A stretch of DNA of 64,000 nt from Stanieria sp964562685 (GCA_964562685.1 CAZLUP010000016.1:6386-70385), one strand, 5' to 3'; numbered from the stretch's first letter, positions 35,523 through 44,879 are shown. The notes: a model not told the origin generated them from the sequence alone. Program-made: numbers and translations.

Positions 35523-36479
35523 ATGACAGAAACTTCCCAAACTATTTCTTTACCCAACCATGAAAGTGCGATCGCTTTAGCTGGAAGCAAAGAAGAAAAT
35601 TTGAAATTACTATCTCGGCATACAGGAGTACAAACCGTATTACGAGGACAGGACTTAATTTTGTTGGGAAGAGAAAAAGCCGTAGCACGTTGCGCTCAAA
35701 TAGTGCAGTCTCTCAAACATCTTTGGGAAGAAGGAAAAACTATTTCAGAAGCCGATCTCATGACAGCTTTTCAGGCAGTAGATACAGGGCTTACAGAAGA
35801 ATATCAAGAACTGCAAAGTAATATTCTGGCTCGTACTCGGAGAGGAGAATTAATTAGAGCAAAAACTTTCAAACAAAGACAATACGTCAAAGCAATCCAA
35901 AACCATGATATTACTTTTGGTATTGGACCAGCAGGGACAGGGAAAACTTTTTTAGCAGCAGTACTTGCCGTACAAGCCTTATTAAAAGACGAATGCGATC
36001 GCATTATTTTAACACGTCCAGCCGTAGAAGCTGGAGAAAGATTAGGTTTTTTGCCTGGAGATTTACAACAAAAAGTTAATCCTTTTTTACGTCCTTTATA
36101 CGACTCTTTATACGAATTTATCGATCCAGAAAAAATTCCCGATTTAATGGAAAGAGGAAAAATTGAAGTTGCCCCTTTAGCTTATATGCGAGGACGTACT
36201 TTATCTAATGCTTTTGTCATTGTAGATGAGGCACAAAATACTACTCCTTCTCAGTTAAAAATGGTCTTAACTCGTTTAGGATTTGGCTCAAAAATGGTGG
36301 TAACAGGAGACATTACCCAGACTGATTTACCTTCTCATCAAGATTCAGGTTTAATTGTCGCTAGTAAAATTCTTAAATTTGTCGAAGGAATTGCGTTTTG
36401 TTATCTTTCTCAAGCTGATGTAATTCGTCATCCTTTGGTACAAAAAATTGTCGCTGCTTATGAAAAGTTTGAGGCATAA
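35523..36479 (+). CDS. phoH: PhoH family ATPase
   Basis: 318 aa. An N-terminal KH-like part (about 20-80) is followed by the PhoH P-loop GPAGTGKTFLA (about residues 139-149) and Walker B FVIVDEAQNTT; sensor region VVTGDITQTDLP. PhoH-like ATPases act in RNA metabolism and are often phosphate-responsive in enteric bacteria; no pho box was identified here. Convergent with the DUF3086 gene, 14 bases apart. Confidence 0.93.
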   Translation: MTETSQTISLPNHESAIALAGSKEENLKLLSRHTGVQTVLRGQDLILLGREKAVARCAQIVQSLKHLWEEGKTISEADLMTAFQAVDTGLTEEYQELQSNILARTRRGELIRAKTFKQRQYVKAIQNHDITFGIGPAGTGKTFLAAVLAVQALLKDECDRIILTRPAVEAGERLGFLPGDLQQKVNPFLRPLYDSLYEFIDPEKIPDLMERGKIEVAPLAYMRGRTLSNAFVIVDEAQNTTPSQLKMVLTRLGFGSKMVVTGDITQTDLPSHQDSGLIVASKILKFVEGIAFCYLSQADVIRHPLVQKIVAAYEKFEA

Positions 36480-36493
36480 ACAAATCAATCAAT

Positions 36494-37888
36494 TTAATAC
36501 AAATAAGTATTGCTAGAAGATTGAGATTGAGGATCGGGAGCAAAAGCCAGCCACAGAGGAAATTGTAGTAAAGAAAGACTGATTTGATCTTCGGTTTCGT
36601 CAATAATAATCAAAGGTAGCAACTTATCTTTGAGTAAACGTTCTGCTCGCTGTGCCAATACTTCAGGTGATTCAAAGATCACTACTCCGCGATTAGTACC
36701 AAAATCAGTACGAGAGATACCCAAACAATCCTGTAAACCTCTGCGCCATTCTCCCAATCGTTCTGGAGTATTCACTAAAACTAAAGTAACACAGCGATCG
36801 CGATAAAGCTGATGTAATACAGACATTACTGCTGAAGCAATCAGAATATTTTGGAGACGGCTTCCCATTGTTTTAATCGCGCCTCTGCCTCCTTGGTTGA
36901 AAAACCAATTTTGGACTCTTTCGGCATGAATTGGCTCAAAAGTTCGTCTTAATTGCCAAGGAGGACCATAATAATCAGGACGACTGCGATATTGCTCTAA
37001 GAGTTTACGAATTGCTTTAGTTTGTTGAGTAAATGCTTGTTCGGTGAATTGAGGTTGTAGTGGTTGTTCGTTTGGTGTGGTTGATTCTTTTTGTCTGGCT
37101 TCTGGTCTAGTTTCTCGGGGTTGGGATAGTGGTGCTTTGGCATCTAACTTTGGTAATTCTAACTGTTCGGCAGCAGCAGCCAGATCTTGTAAACTACCAA
37201 CCAAATAATCTTTAAAACCTTGGACTCTAATTGCTAAATCTTGAGATACGCCAGCAAAATTAGTCCGCATTTCTTGGCGAATTCTCTCTCGACGACGCTC
37301 TAATTTGTCTATTTCGATTTGTAAAGCGTTTTTGCGTTCTTTGAGTTCTCGAATTCCTTCTTCAACCATTTTTCCCATCATTTCTTGTACATCTCGAACC
37401 TGTTGGGAAAGAATTTGGGATTTTTGTTGTTTTAATAAAATGATTTCTGTAGTTAAAGCTTCTTTTTGCTGTTGTAAGGTTTGAAGCTCTTTTTGAATAG
37501 CTTGGGTTGATGATACTTCTTCTGACTCATCTAACCATTGTGCCGTAAATAACTCCGATTCTGGCTCGATTTGATTTGACTCAGTTGTACCTGATTCTTG
37601 CTGCAAAAGTTCTGCTTCTGATTCGTTGTTGTAAGTAGATTCAATCATTGATTCTAACCAATCGTCATTAGTAGGAACTGAATTTTTGGCAGATGGGTTA
37701 TTGAATTGTGGTTCATTGTCATCAGCTTCGGGTTCATCTAACCAAACATCAGGTAGAGGTTTTGCTTCAATGGGTTGATTTGAAGATGATTGAGTATTAT
37801 TTTCTGACTCAGAAAAATTATTCATAAACTCATCTCCCATTGAGGCTGACAAATCAGATTCTGGAACTTGAGGTACTTCAGAAGTCAT
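36494..37888 (-). CDS. DUF3086 domain protein
   Basis: 464 aa. The N-terminal ~130 residues are acidic, Ser/Asn/Glu-rich and probably disordered. A coiled coil follows (about 130-200: KELQTLQQQKEALTTEIILL, then a RRRERIRQEM run). The C-terminal half is the cyanobacterial DUF3086 domain (YYGPPWQLRRTFEPIHAERV; NPERLGEWRRGLQDC-like TPERLGEW). It has a ligand- or nucleotide-handling look but no verified function. Stand-alone. Confidence 0.85.
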   Translation of the reverse strand: MTSEVPQVPESDLSASMGDEFMNNFSESENNTQSSSNQPIEAKPLPDVWLDEPEADDNEPQFNNPSAKNSVPTNDDWLESMIESTYNNESEAELLQQESGTTESNQIEPESELFTAQWLDESEEVSSTQAIQKELQTLQQQKEALTTEIILLKQQKSQILSQQVRDVQEMMGKMVEEGIRELKERKNALQIEIDKLERRRERIRQEMRTNFAGVSQDLAIRVQGFKDYLVGSLQDLAAAAEQLELPKLDAKAPLSQPRETRPEARQKESTTPNEQPLQPQFTEQAFTQQTKAIRKLLEQYRSRPDYYGPPWQLRRTFEPIHAERVQNWFFNQGGRGAIKTMGSRLQNILIASAVMSVLHQLYRDRCVTLVLVNTPERLGEWRRGLQDCLGISRTDFGTNRGVVIFESPEVLAQRAERLLKDKLLPLIIIDETEDQISLSLLQFPLWLAFAPDPQSQSSSNTYLY

Positions 37889-38074
37889 TAATCAAAAAGG
37901 TTTAATAATAAAATTATTACAAATAATTTCTGTGGACGAGACCGTTAATCAATTATCAATTATTAATTTTCAATTATCAATGTTTGTTCTCTTGCGAGCT
38001 ACGAAATTTTTATATTTCAACCAATTGAGATTTCGCTACTACAGCTTGATTGCATCCAAGATAACTAGCTATAT

Positions 38075-38467
38075 CTACTGCTGGAGAGGACAATATTTTT
38101 CTAAACAACTAACCAACATTTTAGGATCGAACAGAATTGGTAAAAAATGAATACTTTTAACTTCACGAAAATAAAAGAGAATCGGTATAGGTTGCCAAAA
38201 AATGCGCCATGTTAACCAATCACTGTAAGGAAATCGACGCAGCAATTTTCCTGAACGACAAACATCTAAAGCAGTATCGGTGAATTGTAATCTGATTGTG
38301 GCTGTTTGCACCAATAAAAATAAACCCAGGATAACAATCACACCTCCTACCCAGATTTGAACCAAGGAAATCGCAATAGCGATCACAATTAAGCAGACTG
38401 CAAGATTATAACTTGGTTTTAATTCGACTGTGGCTTGAGTTTCAGTAGTAGTTTGTGTATTATTCAT
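38075..38467 (-). CDS. DUF3119 family membrane protein
   Basis: 130 aa: an N-terminal polar stretch, a hydrophobic hairpin (LIVIAIAISLVQIWVGGVIV) and a PH-like beta-rich remainder with FPYSDWLTWRIFWQPIPI and a conserved IHFLPILFDP. This matches DUF3119 of cyanobacteria and chloroplasts. It follows the MlaE-type permease by 68 bases on the same strand, an arrangement I recall as recurrent in cyanobacteria, so it may act with that lipid transporter (inferred). Confidence 0.82.
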   Translation of the reverse strand: MNNTQTTTETQATVELKPSYNLAVCLIVIAIAISLVQIWVGGVIVILGLFLLVQTATIRLQFTDTALDVCRSGKLLRRFPYSDWLTWRIFWQPIPILFYFREVKSIHFLPILFDPKMLVSCLEKYCPLQQ

Positions 38468-38535
38468 GTCAGATTAATCTCCTTGTCGTAACAAAACTAA
38501 GTTCTTCTTTATATTATTGTGACACTCTCTAGTTG

Positions 38536-39330
38536 CTACCCGACTACAGCACTACCTGTTCCTTGGAACATTAACCAAGATAAAAAGAAATTAGCAATAA
38601 AAATAGCGAGTAAGGCTGTTACTACTGCTGTGGTAGTCGATTGTCCGACACCTTTTGCGCCTCCAGTGGTAGTTAATCCCCAACTACAACCAATTATGGC
38701 AACTAAAGCCCCAAATACCACCGATTTAATTAATGCAGTGCATAAATCCCAAACCTGTAAAAAATTTTGAATCGAATCTAGAAAAACAACATGAGCAATA
38801 CCATAAAAAGTATCAGAAATAATTAATCCACCTACCATCCCGGTAATTAAGGATAACAGCGTTAAAATTGGCAACATCAAGCAACAAGAAATGACCCTTG
38901 GTATAACTAAATAATCAATGGGGTCTGTTTTGAGAACATAAAGAGCATCAATTTGCTCGGTAACGCGCATCGTCCCAATTTCCGCAGCAAATGCCGAACC
39001 AACTCTTCCTGCAATCACTACGGCGGTTAAAACTGGTGCTAATTCTCTGGTTAAAGCTAACGCAAGTACACCTCCTACTGCTTGTCCGGCACCAAAATAA
39101 AGAAATTCTCTCGCAACTTGAATGGTAAATACCATTCCCACAAAAGCAGCTGTCAATAAAGCAATCGCTAGTGAGTCTGGTCCTACTACTACCATTTGTT
39201 CCAAAGTATTACGTCGATGAATTTTAGCTTTGAGGAGATGAATAACAACTTGTCCTGTCAGAAAAATTGCTGCTAAGGAGCGTTGTAGCCAAATGCCAAT
39301 GCCATTATTAGTACTGCTGCGGTTAGTCAT
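38536..39330 (-). CDS. MlaE-family ABC transporter permease (TGD1-like)
   Basis: 264 aa with about five membrane segments. MlaE signatures: GVLALALTRELAPVLTAVVI and AAEIGTMRVTEQIDALYVLK, and GLTTTGGAKGVGQSTTTAVV near the C-terminus. The family is the permease of lipid transporters between inner and outer membranes; the plastid counterpart is TGD1. The ATPase and MCE substrate-binding partners are not in this window. Followed by DUF3119. Confidence 0.93.
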   Translation of the reverse strand: MTNRSSTNNGIGIWLQRSLAAIFLTGQVVIHLLKAKIHRRNTLEQMVVVGPDSLAIALLTAAFVGMVFTIQVAREFLYFGAGQAVGGVLALALTRELAPVLTAVVIAGRVGSAFAAEIGTMRVTEQIDALYVLKTDPIDYLVIPRVISCCLMLPILTLLSLITGMVGGLIISDTFYGIAHVVFLDSIQNFLQVWDLCTALIKSVVFGALVAIIGCSWGLTTTGGAKGVGQSTTTAVVTALLAIFIANFFLSWLMFQGTGSAVVG

Positions 39331-39644
39331 TGATAAATAGAAATTTTTTATTCAGTTGGAAGATACTAGAAATTATGAGAAGATTGCTTTTTTAAAGTTT
39401 TTATTTGATTTCCGCAGTTTAGAATATCTTTTTTTCATTAGATTTGGGTAAATTAATTCGGACAAACTTTTACAATAGAGGCGAAGTAGTGATGCACTGA
39501 TTATTTTTTGATTGGAGGTTTGTGTTTGGTTCATTTTTTATTTCGCGCACCAGACGCAGAGGGTTAATCAGTATATTTAAAATATAGAGCGAGCGAGAGA
39601 TTTTTTTTTCATAAGTTATAATTACTCAAAAATTAAAGATAATT
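39331..39644. other. Non-coding divergent region between the MlaE permease and DUF29 genes
   Basis: About 314 bases with promoters for both divergent genes presumably inside. A GAGCGAGCGAGAG run precedes an oligo-T just before the DUF29 gene. Nothing else is recognised. Confidence 0.4.
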
Positions 39645-40112
39645 ATGCACGACAAACAAGTTATTAATCCGTCAACAATTAAGGATTTGTATGACAGTGA
39701 TTATCTTTTATGGTTAGAAGAAACCAGTAGGTTATTACAAACTAAAGATTTTGAAAAACTAGACCTAGAAAATTTAATTGAGGAAATAGAAAGCTTGGGT
39801 AGAAGTGAACGTAACAAGTTAATATCTAGTCTAAGACTTATTTATCAACATTTACTTAAATGGCAATTTCAACCCCAAAAAAGAACTAGAAGCTGGAGTA
39901 ATACTATCAGTCGAGAAAGAGATAATGTTAGTTATTATATTGAAGATACTCCTAGTTTAAAAAATTTATTAAAAGATGTAGAAACTTTAAATAAAGCTTA
40001 TCAACGAGGAAAACAAGATGCAATTAGAGAAACAGGTATAACTAATTTTCCTGAAGCTTGTCCTTATTCTATCGAACAAACTTTAGATCGTAATTTTTTG
40101 CCAGAGAATTAG
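39645..40112 (+). CDS. DUF29 family protein
   Basis: 155 aa. Diagnostic DUF29 features: DLYDSDYLLWLEETSRLLQT-like start, DLENLIEEIESLGRSER, LIYQHLLKWQFQP, RSWSNTIS, and a tail with NFPEACPYSIEQ. DUF29 genes are numerous in cyanobacteria, small, cytosolic and of unknown function, often beside repeats or toxin-like genes. Here it is next to a decayed gene region and a hairpin repeat. Confidence 0.9.
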   Translation: MHDKQVINPSTIKDLYDSDYLLWLEETSRLLQTKDFEKLDLENLIEEIESLGRSERNKLISSLRLIYQHLLKWQFQPQKRTRSWSNTISRERDNVSYYIEDTPSLKNLLKDVETLNKAYQRGKQDAIRETGITNFPEACPYSIEQTLDRNFLPEN

Positions 40113-40149
40113 AATTTATTTAATAAGTGCGATCATATTTTTTAAAGAT

Positions 40150-40400
40150 TAGTTTTTTTGTTTATTTTTTAAATTGTCTTTGGCAGCAGCACGAACAACT
40201 TTATTACCATCATTGAAGATATTTGATACGAGTAGCAGCACCCGAATATAAAGGGCGAATAGCTTTAATCTTATCTTCTATATGGGATGGAGTTTTAGGA
40301 TTTTGAGCAATGGCTTCGAGTGTTTTATCATCTTTGAGTTTTTCTTTGATTGCATATTCTGCTCAAGAGTTACTTCAATATCTGCATGATGTGGCTCTGC
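40150..40400 (-). pseudogene. Decayed HEAT/LRV-like repeat gene remnant
   Basis: On the minus strand one frame reads EYAIKEKLKDDKTLEAIAQN then PKTPSHIEDKI and stops. A second frame then reads NDGNKVVRAAAKDNLKNK up to a stop near 40150. The words NPKTP and VVRAAAKDNL resemble HEAT/leucine-rich-variant repeats (NPNTP...VRxAAAxN). A frame break near 40214 and a stop near 40367 mean no intact product. Short and degenerate, so only moderately supported. Confidence 0.35.
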
Positions 40401-40643
40401 ATATTATTGCTACTAATAAATTGTCTTCAAGTCCTAATATCAGGTTCGCTTAAACAGTTAAATGTGATGATTGATAAGGGGACACGGGGACACGGAGAGA
40501 ATTTATTTTAAGTGATTATCAGAACTTGATATAATAACTACTTTTAAATGCGATCGCCCACAACGGATGACTTCAAAAAGGTGTCGTTGACGAAGATTTT
40601 TTCCTCTGAATCGACAAAGCTTGTGAGATAATGAGCTACTTGC
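40401..40643. other. Non-coding stretch between the HEAT-like remnant and the purD upstream repeat
   Basis: Contains a GGGGACACGGGGACACGGAGAG tandem-like run split over 40476-40499 and one HIP1-related word. No gene is supportable; an antisense ORF that runs from here into purD is a shadow. Confidence 0.4.
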
Positions 40644-40688
40644 AAGGGGTTCATAAGCTCTCGAATCGAATTCGAGAAACGACCCCCG
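40644..40688. repeat. Variable-core hairpin repeat, copy A (upstream of purD)
   Basis: Outer arms AAGGGGTTCATAAGC and ACGACCCCC flank a perfect palindromic core TCTCGAAT-CGA-ATTCGAGA. The arms align with the inner half of the element in purD (GGGGTTCACAAGC ... ACGACCCC), while the core differs but still pairs. It is located 33-77 bases before the purD GTG. Confidence 0.7.
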
Positions 40689-40720
40689 ATCAAAGATGTT
40701 AGGTAACAGGAGAAGCAAGG

Positions 40721-42076
40721 GTGAAAGTTTTAGTAGTTGGTAATGGTGGTAGAGAACACGCGATCGCTTGGACTTTGTTACGCTCTCCTCAAGTTGAACA
40801 GGTTTTTTGTACTCCTGGTAATGGTGGTACGGCAACTACTCCCAATTGCCAAAATATGGCGATCGCACTTGATGATTTTGCAGGAATTGCCCGCGCAGTT
40901 AAAGAAAATCAAATAGATTTGGTGGTGGTTGGACCAGAACTACCTTTATCTTTAGGTATTACTGATTATCTTCAGCAAGAAAACATTTTGGTTTTTGGTC
41001 CAAATCGAACTGGGGCGCAAATTGAAGCTAGTAAGTCTTGGGCAAAGGATTTAATGATTGAAGCAGATATTCCGACGGCTAAATCTGAAACTTTTACTGA
41101 CGCTCAATCTGCTCAAGATTACATTATTCAAGAAGGTGCGCCGATTGTGGTCAAAGCGGATGGGTTGGCAGCAGGTAAAGGGGTAATTGTTGCAACTACG
41201 GTAGAAGAAGCATTTACCGCCGTCAAAGAGTTGTTTGCAGAAGGCTTTTCTAAACTGGTAGTCGAAGAGTTTCTCACTGGAGAAGAGGTTTCTGTACTCG
41301 CTTTAACCGATGGCATTAGCATTCGTCCCCTAGCACCTGCTCAAGATCATAAACGCATTGGGGAAGGAGACACAGGCAAAAATACTGGAGGCATGGGAGC
41401 GTATGCACCAGCACCTTTGGTGACACCTGAATTAATGACCAAAATCGAACAAGAAATTTTACAACCTACCATCGCTACCTTAAACAAACGGGGGATTGAT
41501 TATCGGGGTGTATTATATGCAGGTTTGATGATTACTCCTGGAGGAGAACCCAAAATTTTAGAATTTAACTGCCGTTTTGGAGATCCTGAAACTCAAGCCG
41601 TTTTACCTTTATTAGAAACTCCTTTAGAAGAATTACTCCTAGCTTGCGCCCAACAAAAATTAAGCCAGCAACCCCCAATTAAATGGAAATCAGCCAAAGC
41701 TGTTTGTGTTGTCGCTGCCTCTGGAGGTTATCCCGATACATATAACAAAGGCAAAACCATTACTGGGATCGAACAAGCAGAAGGTAAAAATGCAATCGTG
41801 TTTCATGCTGGGACAAAACTCGATGGCGAACAAGTTATTACCGATGGTGGTAGAGTTTTAGGAGTAACGGCTTTAGGTAATAATTTTGAAGATGCGATCG
41901 CTATTGCCTATCAAGCGATCAATTTAATTAAATTTGAAGATATGTATTATCGTCGTGATATCGGTAAGGGGCTGTCCCCCGAATTCGATTCGGGGCGGGG
42001 TTCACAAGCCCTTGAGCCAAGCTCAAGGGACGACCCCTCGGCTGGTACGCCCCGTCATCGTTTGTCTCACTCTTGA
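40721..42076 (+). CDS. purD: Phosphoribosylamine-glycine ligase with repeat-derived C-terminal tail
   Basis: 451 aa. ATP-grasp enzyme of de novo purine synthesis: N-terminal VLVVGNGGREHAIAW, GKGV-type ATP site KADGLAAGKGV, and signature FNCRFGDPETQAVLP. GTG start with AGGAG ribosome-binding site nine bases upstream. Residues 1-415 are normal, ending MYYRRDIG. Family members usually finish about eight residues later. Here residues 416-451 are encoded by a GC-rich composite hairpin repeat (41967-42054) in frame, giving KGLSPEF... and ending RHRLSHS. The tail is beyond the catalytic core, so the enzyme is probably active. The neighbour nblS follows after 68 bases. Confidence 0.95.
   Translation: MKVLVVGNGGREHAIAWTLLRSPQVEQVFCTPGNGGTATTPNCQNMAIALDDFAGIARAVKENQIDLVVVGPELPLSLGITDYLQQENILVFGPNRTGAQIEASKSWAKDLMIEADIPTAKSETFTDAQSAQDYIIQEGAPIVVKADGLAAGKGVIVATTVEEAFTAVKELFAEGFSKLVVEEFLTGEEVSVLALTDGISIRPLAPAQDHKRIGEGDTGKNTGGMGAYAPAPLVTPELMTKIEQEILQPTIATLNKRGIDYRGVLYAGLMITPGGEPKILEFNCRFGDPETQAVLPLLETPLEELLLACAQQKLSQQPPIKWKSAKAVCVVAASGGYPDTYNKGKTITGIEQAEGKNAIVFHAGTKLDGEQVITDGGRVLGVTALGNNFEDAIAIAYQAINLIKFEDMYYRRDIGKGLSPEFDSGRGSQALEPSSRDDPSAGTPRHRLSHS
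41967..42054. repeat. Composite hairpin repeat, copy B, inserted in purD
   Basis: About 88 bases, GC-rich. It starts GGGGCTGTC and ends GGTACGCCCCG, like copy C at 62082-62125. Inside are two palindromes: CCCCGAAT-TCG-ATTCGGGG, and CCTTGAG-CCA-AGCTCAAGG within arms GGGGTTCACAAGC/ACGACCCC that match copy A. It therefore appears to be one element nested in or joined to another. All three frames are stop-poor over it, so purD reads through. Confidence 0.75.
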
Positions 42077-42144
42077 AGTTGTCTAACTAATTGATAAACT
42101 ATAATGCAATACCCTAATTTTGCTAACCTTCAGCTTAAATTGTT

Positions 42145-44184
42145 TTGCTTAACCTATTTACTAAGCTCAGACAAATAATTGCCCTTTGGTGGTCGGAATT
42201 TACCCTCCAAACCAAACTCATGGCTGCTGCTACTCTAGTAGTTTCGCTACTAATGAGTGGTTTGACTTTTTGGGCAGTCAACACCATTCAACAAGACGCA
42301 CGACTTAACGATACTCGCTTTGGTAGCGATTTAGGGTTACTACTCGCCACTAATGCTGCACCATTGGTGGCAGAAAATGACCTTCCCAATTTAGCTCGTT
42401 TTTCTGGGCGTTTTTTCCGCAGTACTGCTAGTGTCCGCTACATTCTTTATGCGGATCGAGAAGGCAAGATTTTTTTTGGTATTCCCTATTCTCAAGCTGA
42501 AGGTAGCAATTCCTTAACCATTGAGCGTCGCATTAAATTACCAGAAAATTACGTTCAAAACAGCGAACTTCCTTTTATTCGTCAGCATATTACGCCTAAT
42601 GGCGAAGTTACAGATGTTTTTGTCCCACTACGTCATCAAGGAGAATATTTAGGAGTTTTAGCGATCGGAATTAATCCTAATCCTACCGTAGTTGCTTCTT
42701 CCAATTTAACTAGAGATGTAACCATTGCAGTGTTTATTTCGATCTGGGCAATGGTAATTTTAGGAGCAGTTTTTAATGCCCTGACTATCACTAAACCGAT
42801 CAAAGAATTATTAGTTGGGGTAAAAAATATCGCAGCTAAAAATTTCAAACAAAGAATCGATTTACCTTTGGGCGGAGAATTAGGCGAATTAATTGCTAGT
42901 TTTAATGAAATGGCAGAAAGGTTAGAAAAATATGAAGAACAAAATATTGAAGAACTAACTGCCGAAAAAGCCAAATTAGAAACTCTAGTATCAACTATTG
43001 CTGATGGTGCAGTTTTAATTGATACTAATATGATCATAATTTTAGTCAATCCTACTGCTAGACGTATTTTTGGCTGGGAAGGTAAAAATGTCATCGGTGA
43101 AAATGTTCTGCATCATTTACCAACCGAATTAACTATTAAACTGACCAAACCTCTTTATCAAATTGTCGCGAGCGAAACTAACTCCGAATCAGAATCTCAA
43201 CCAGAAACTTTAACCCAAGAAGAAATACCAATTTTAGCTGTTCATCATGAAGATCATTTAAGCAATGGAGATGAGTTTCGCATTGTTTTACATCAACCAA
43301 AAAGACGCACTGTACGCATACTTTTAACTCAAGTTCTTGACCGAGAACGAGAAAATGTCAAAGGTATTGCCATGACAGTACAGGATATTACTAGAGAAGC
43401 GGAATTAAATGAAGCCAAAAGTCAATTTATTAGTAATGTTTCCCACGAACTAAGAACGCCTTTATTTAATATCAAATCTTTTATTGAAACTCTCTCGGAA
43501 TACGGAGAAGATTTAACCGAAGAACAACGTAAAGAGTTTTTAGAAACAGCTAATCATGAAACAGACCGTTTAACTCGTTTAGTTAATGATGTTTTAGATT
43601 TATCTCGTCTAGAATCTTCGCGGGTTTATAATTTCTGTGCCGTAGATCTGACTCAATTAATCGAACAAACTTTAAGAACTTATCAGCTTAATGCCAAAGA
43701 CAAAGGAATTGAGTTAGCTCAAGCTCTTGAACCAAATTTACTGCCTGTTTTAGGACACTACGATTTGTTGTTACAGGTTATCACTAATTTAGTTGGCAAC
43801 GCTTTGAAATTTACTAATTCTGGTGGTAAAGTAACCATTCGCGCCTACGAAGTTAAATCTCATCAGCAACCATCTCAAATTAGGGTCGAAGTTGCCGATA
43901 CTGGGATTGGTATTGCACCAGAAGATCAAGAAGCTATCTTTGACCGCTTTTTCCGCGTTGAAAATCGAGTTCATACTCTAGAAGGAACGGGATTAGGTTT
44001 ATCTATTGTTAAAAATATTATTGACAAACACCAAAGTAAAATTTATTTGAAAAGTGCCGTAGGCGAAGGGACAACTTTTTGGTTTGATTTGCCAATTTAT
44101 CGCGAAGAACCTATCTCTGTAGAAACAACTCAAGAACCAGCAACTGATTCTCCAAATAGCAATTTATCCTCTCAGATGAATTAG
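42145..44184 (+). CDS. nblS: NblS/Hik33 (DspA)-type sensor histidine kinase
   Basis: 679 aa, typical NblS/Hik33 size. Two membrane helices (about residues 26-46 and 191-214) flank an extracytoplasmic region. HAMP (about 215-268), PAS (about 278-335), HisKA with phospho-acceptor His434 in NVSHELRTP, and HATPase with VGNALKFTN, DTGIGI and GTGLGLSIV. The opening WWSEFTLQTKLM is characteristic. It controls RpaB/NblR-type responses to high light, cold and nutrient stress. The start is TTG at 42145; no in-frame ATG lies upstream. Position directly after purD is an arrangement conserved in many cyanobacteria, to my knowledge. Confidence 0.92.
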   Translation: MLNLFTKLRQIIALWWSEFTLQTKLMAAATLVVSLLMSGLTFWAVNTIQQDARLNDTRFGSDLGLLLATNAAPLVAENDLPNLARFSGRFFRSTASVRYILYADREGKIFFGIPYSQAEGSNSLTIERRIKLPENYVQNSELPFIRQHITPNGEVTDVFVPLRHQGEYLGVLAIGINPNPTVVASSNLTRDVTIAVFISIWAMVILGAVFNALTITKPIKELLVGVKNIAAKNFKQRIDLPLGGELGELIASFNEMAERLEKYEEQNIEELTAEKAKLETLVSTIADGAVLIDTNMIIILVNPTARRIFGWEGKNVIGENVLHHLPTELTIKLTKPLYQIVASETNSESESQPETLTQEEIPILAVHHEDHLSNGDEFRIVLHQPKRRTVRILLTQVLDRERENVKGIAMTVQDITREAELNEAKSQFISNVSHELRTPLFNIKSFIETLSEYGEDLTEEQRKEFLETANHETDRLTRLVNDVLDLSRLESSRVYNFCAVDLTQLIEQTLRTYQLNAKDKGIELAQALEPNLLPVLGHYDLLLQVITNLVGNALKFTNSGGKVTIRAYEVKSHQQPSQIRVEVADTGIGIAPEDQEAIFDRFFRVENRVHTLEGTGLGLSIVKNIIDKHQSKIYLKSAVGEGTTFWFDLPIYREEPISVETTQEPATDSPNSNLSSQMN

Positions 44185-44363
44185 AGAATAATAGTTTTTA
44201 TCAAAGATGGGCAAATCTTCTAACCTGAAACGTTTTTTGCTCTTGAATTTTTGACAAATTGCCAGAAAAGCGAGTGGTTGTTTGGACAATAGCGATCTCT
44301 ATTGTCATTCAAGAACTTGATTTCACTAAAATATAGGTACTGATTAAAGAAAAGGATCAAGCT

Positions 44364-44879
44364 ATGACTCAAGAATTGAGCGATTTACGAGTCAGTATTG
44401 TTGAGGGAAGATACGATGAGGCGATCGCTATAATTGATGATTTAGAAGAGATGAGTAAAAAAGCTATCTTGCGGAATATTATGTCTTTTCTAATTAGATT
44501 AATGATTCATCTCATCAAAAATCAAATTGAATCACGTTTAACTAATTCTTGGATCGCTTCTATCTCTGATTCTGTTATTGAAATACAAGACTTAAATCTG
44601 AAGGATAATAAAAAGTCTGTTTATATTAAATTAGACGAATGGCAACCTTATTTAGAGGAAGCAATTGAGCGTGCAATTCGTCCTGCTAGTGTAGAAGTTA
44701 TGAATGGTCAATTGAAACCTGCTCACATTTCACGGCAAATCGACCGAAATAAATTAATCGACATTACTCTACAATTATTGAATTTAACTTATCAATATTC
44801 TGCTAAAGAATTGCCAATAAAAATAGATCGAGTCTTAGTCGATCTTCCTGGTGGTAAAGAATGGTTTGATGAAGTATGA
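44364..44879 (+). CDS. DUF29-related protein
   Basis: 171 aa beginning TQELSDLRVSIVEGRYDEAI, a start shared by a subgroup of DUF29-like proteins. The central MSFLIRLMIHLIKNQIESRL and NSWIASISDSVIEI correspond to the DUF29 core (HLLK ... SW...I). C-terminal DLPGGKEWFDEV. Function unknown. It is separated from nblS by about 180 bases and is convergent with the Dam-type methylase gene (15 bases apart). Confidence 0.7.
   Translation: MTQELSDLRVSIVEGRYDEAIAIIDDLEEMSKKAILRNIMSFLIRLMIHLIKNQIESRLTNSWIASISDSVIEIQDLNLKDNKKSVYIKLDEWQPYLEEAIERAIRPASVEVMNGQLKPAHISRQIDRNKLIDITLQLLNLTYQYSAKELPIKIDRVLVDLPGGKEWFDEV

Noticed and set aside
40503..40835. 110-codon minus-strand ORF across the purD start
   Set aside because: It is antisense to purD, includes the hairpin repeat, and has no homology-like motifs; a shadow.
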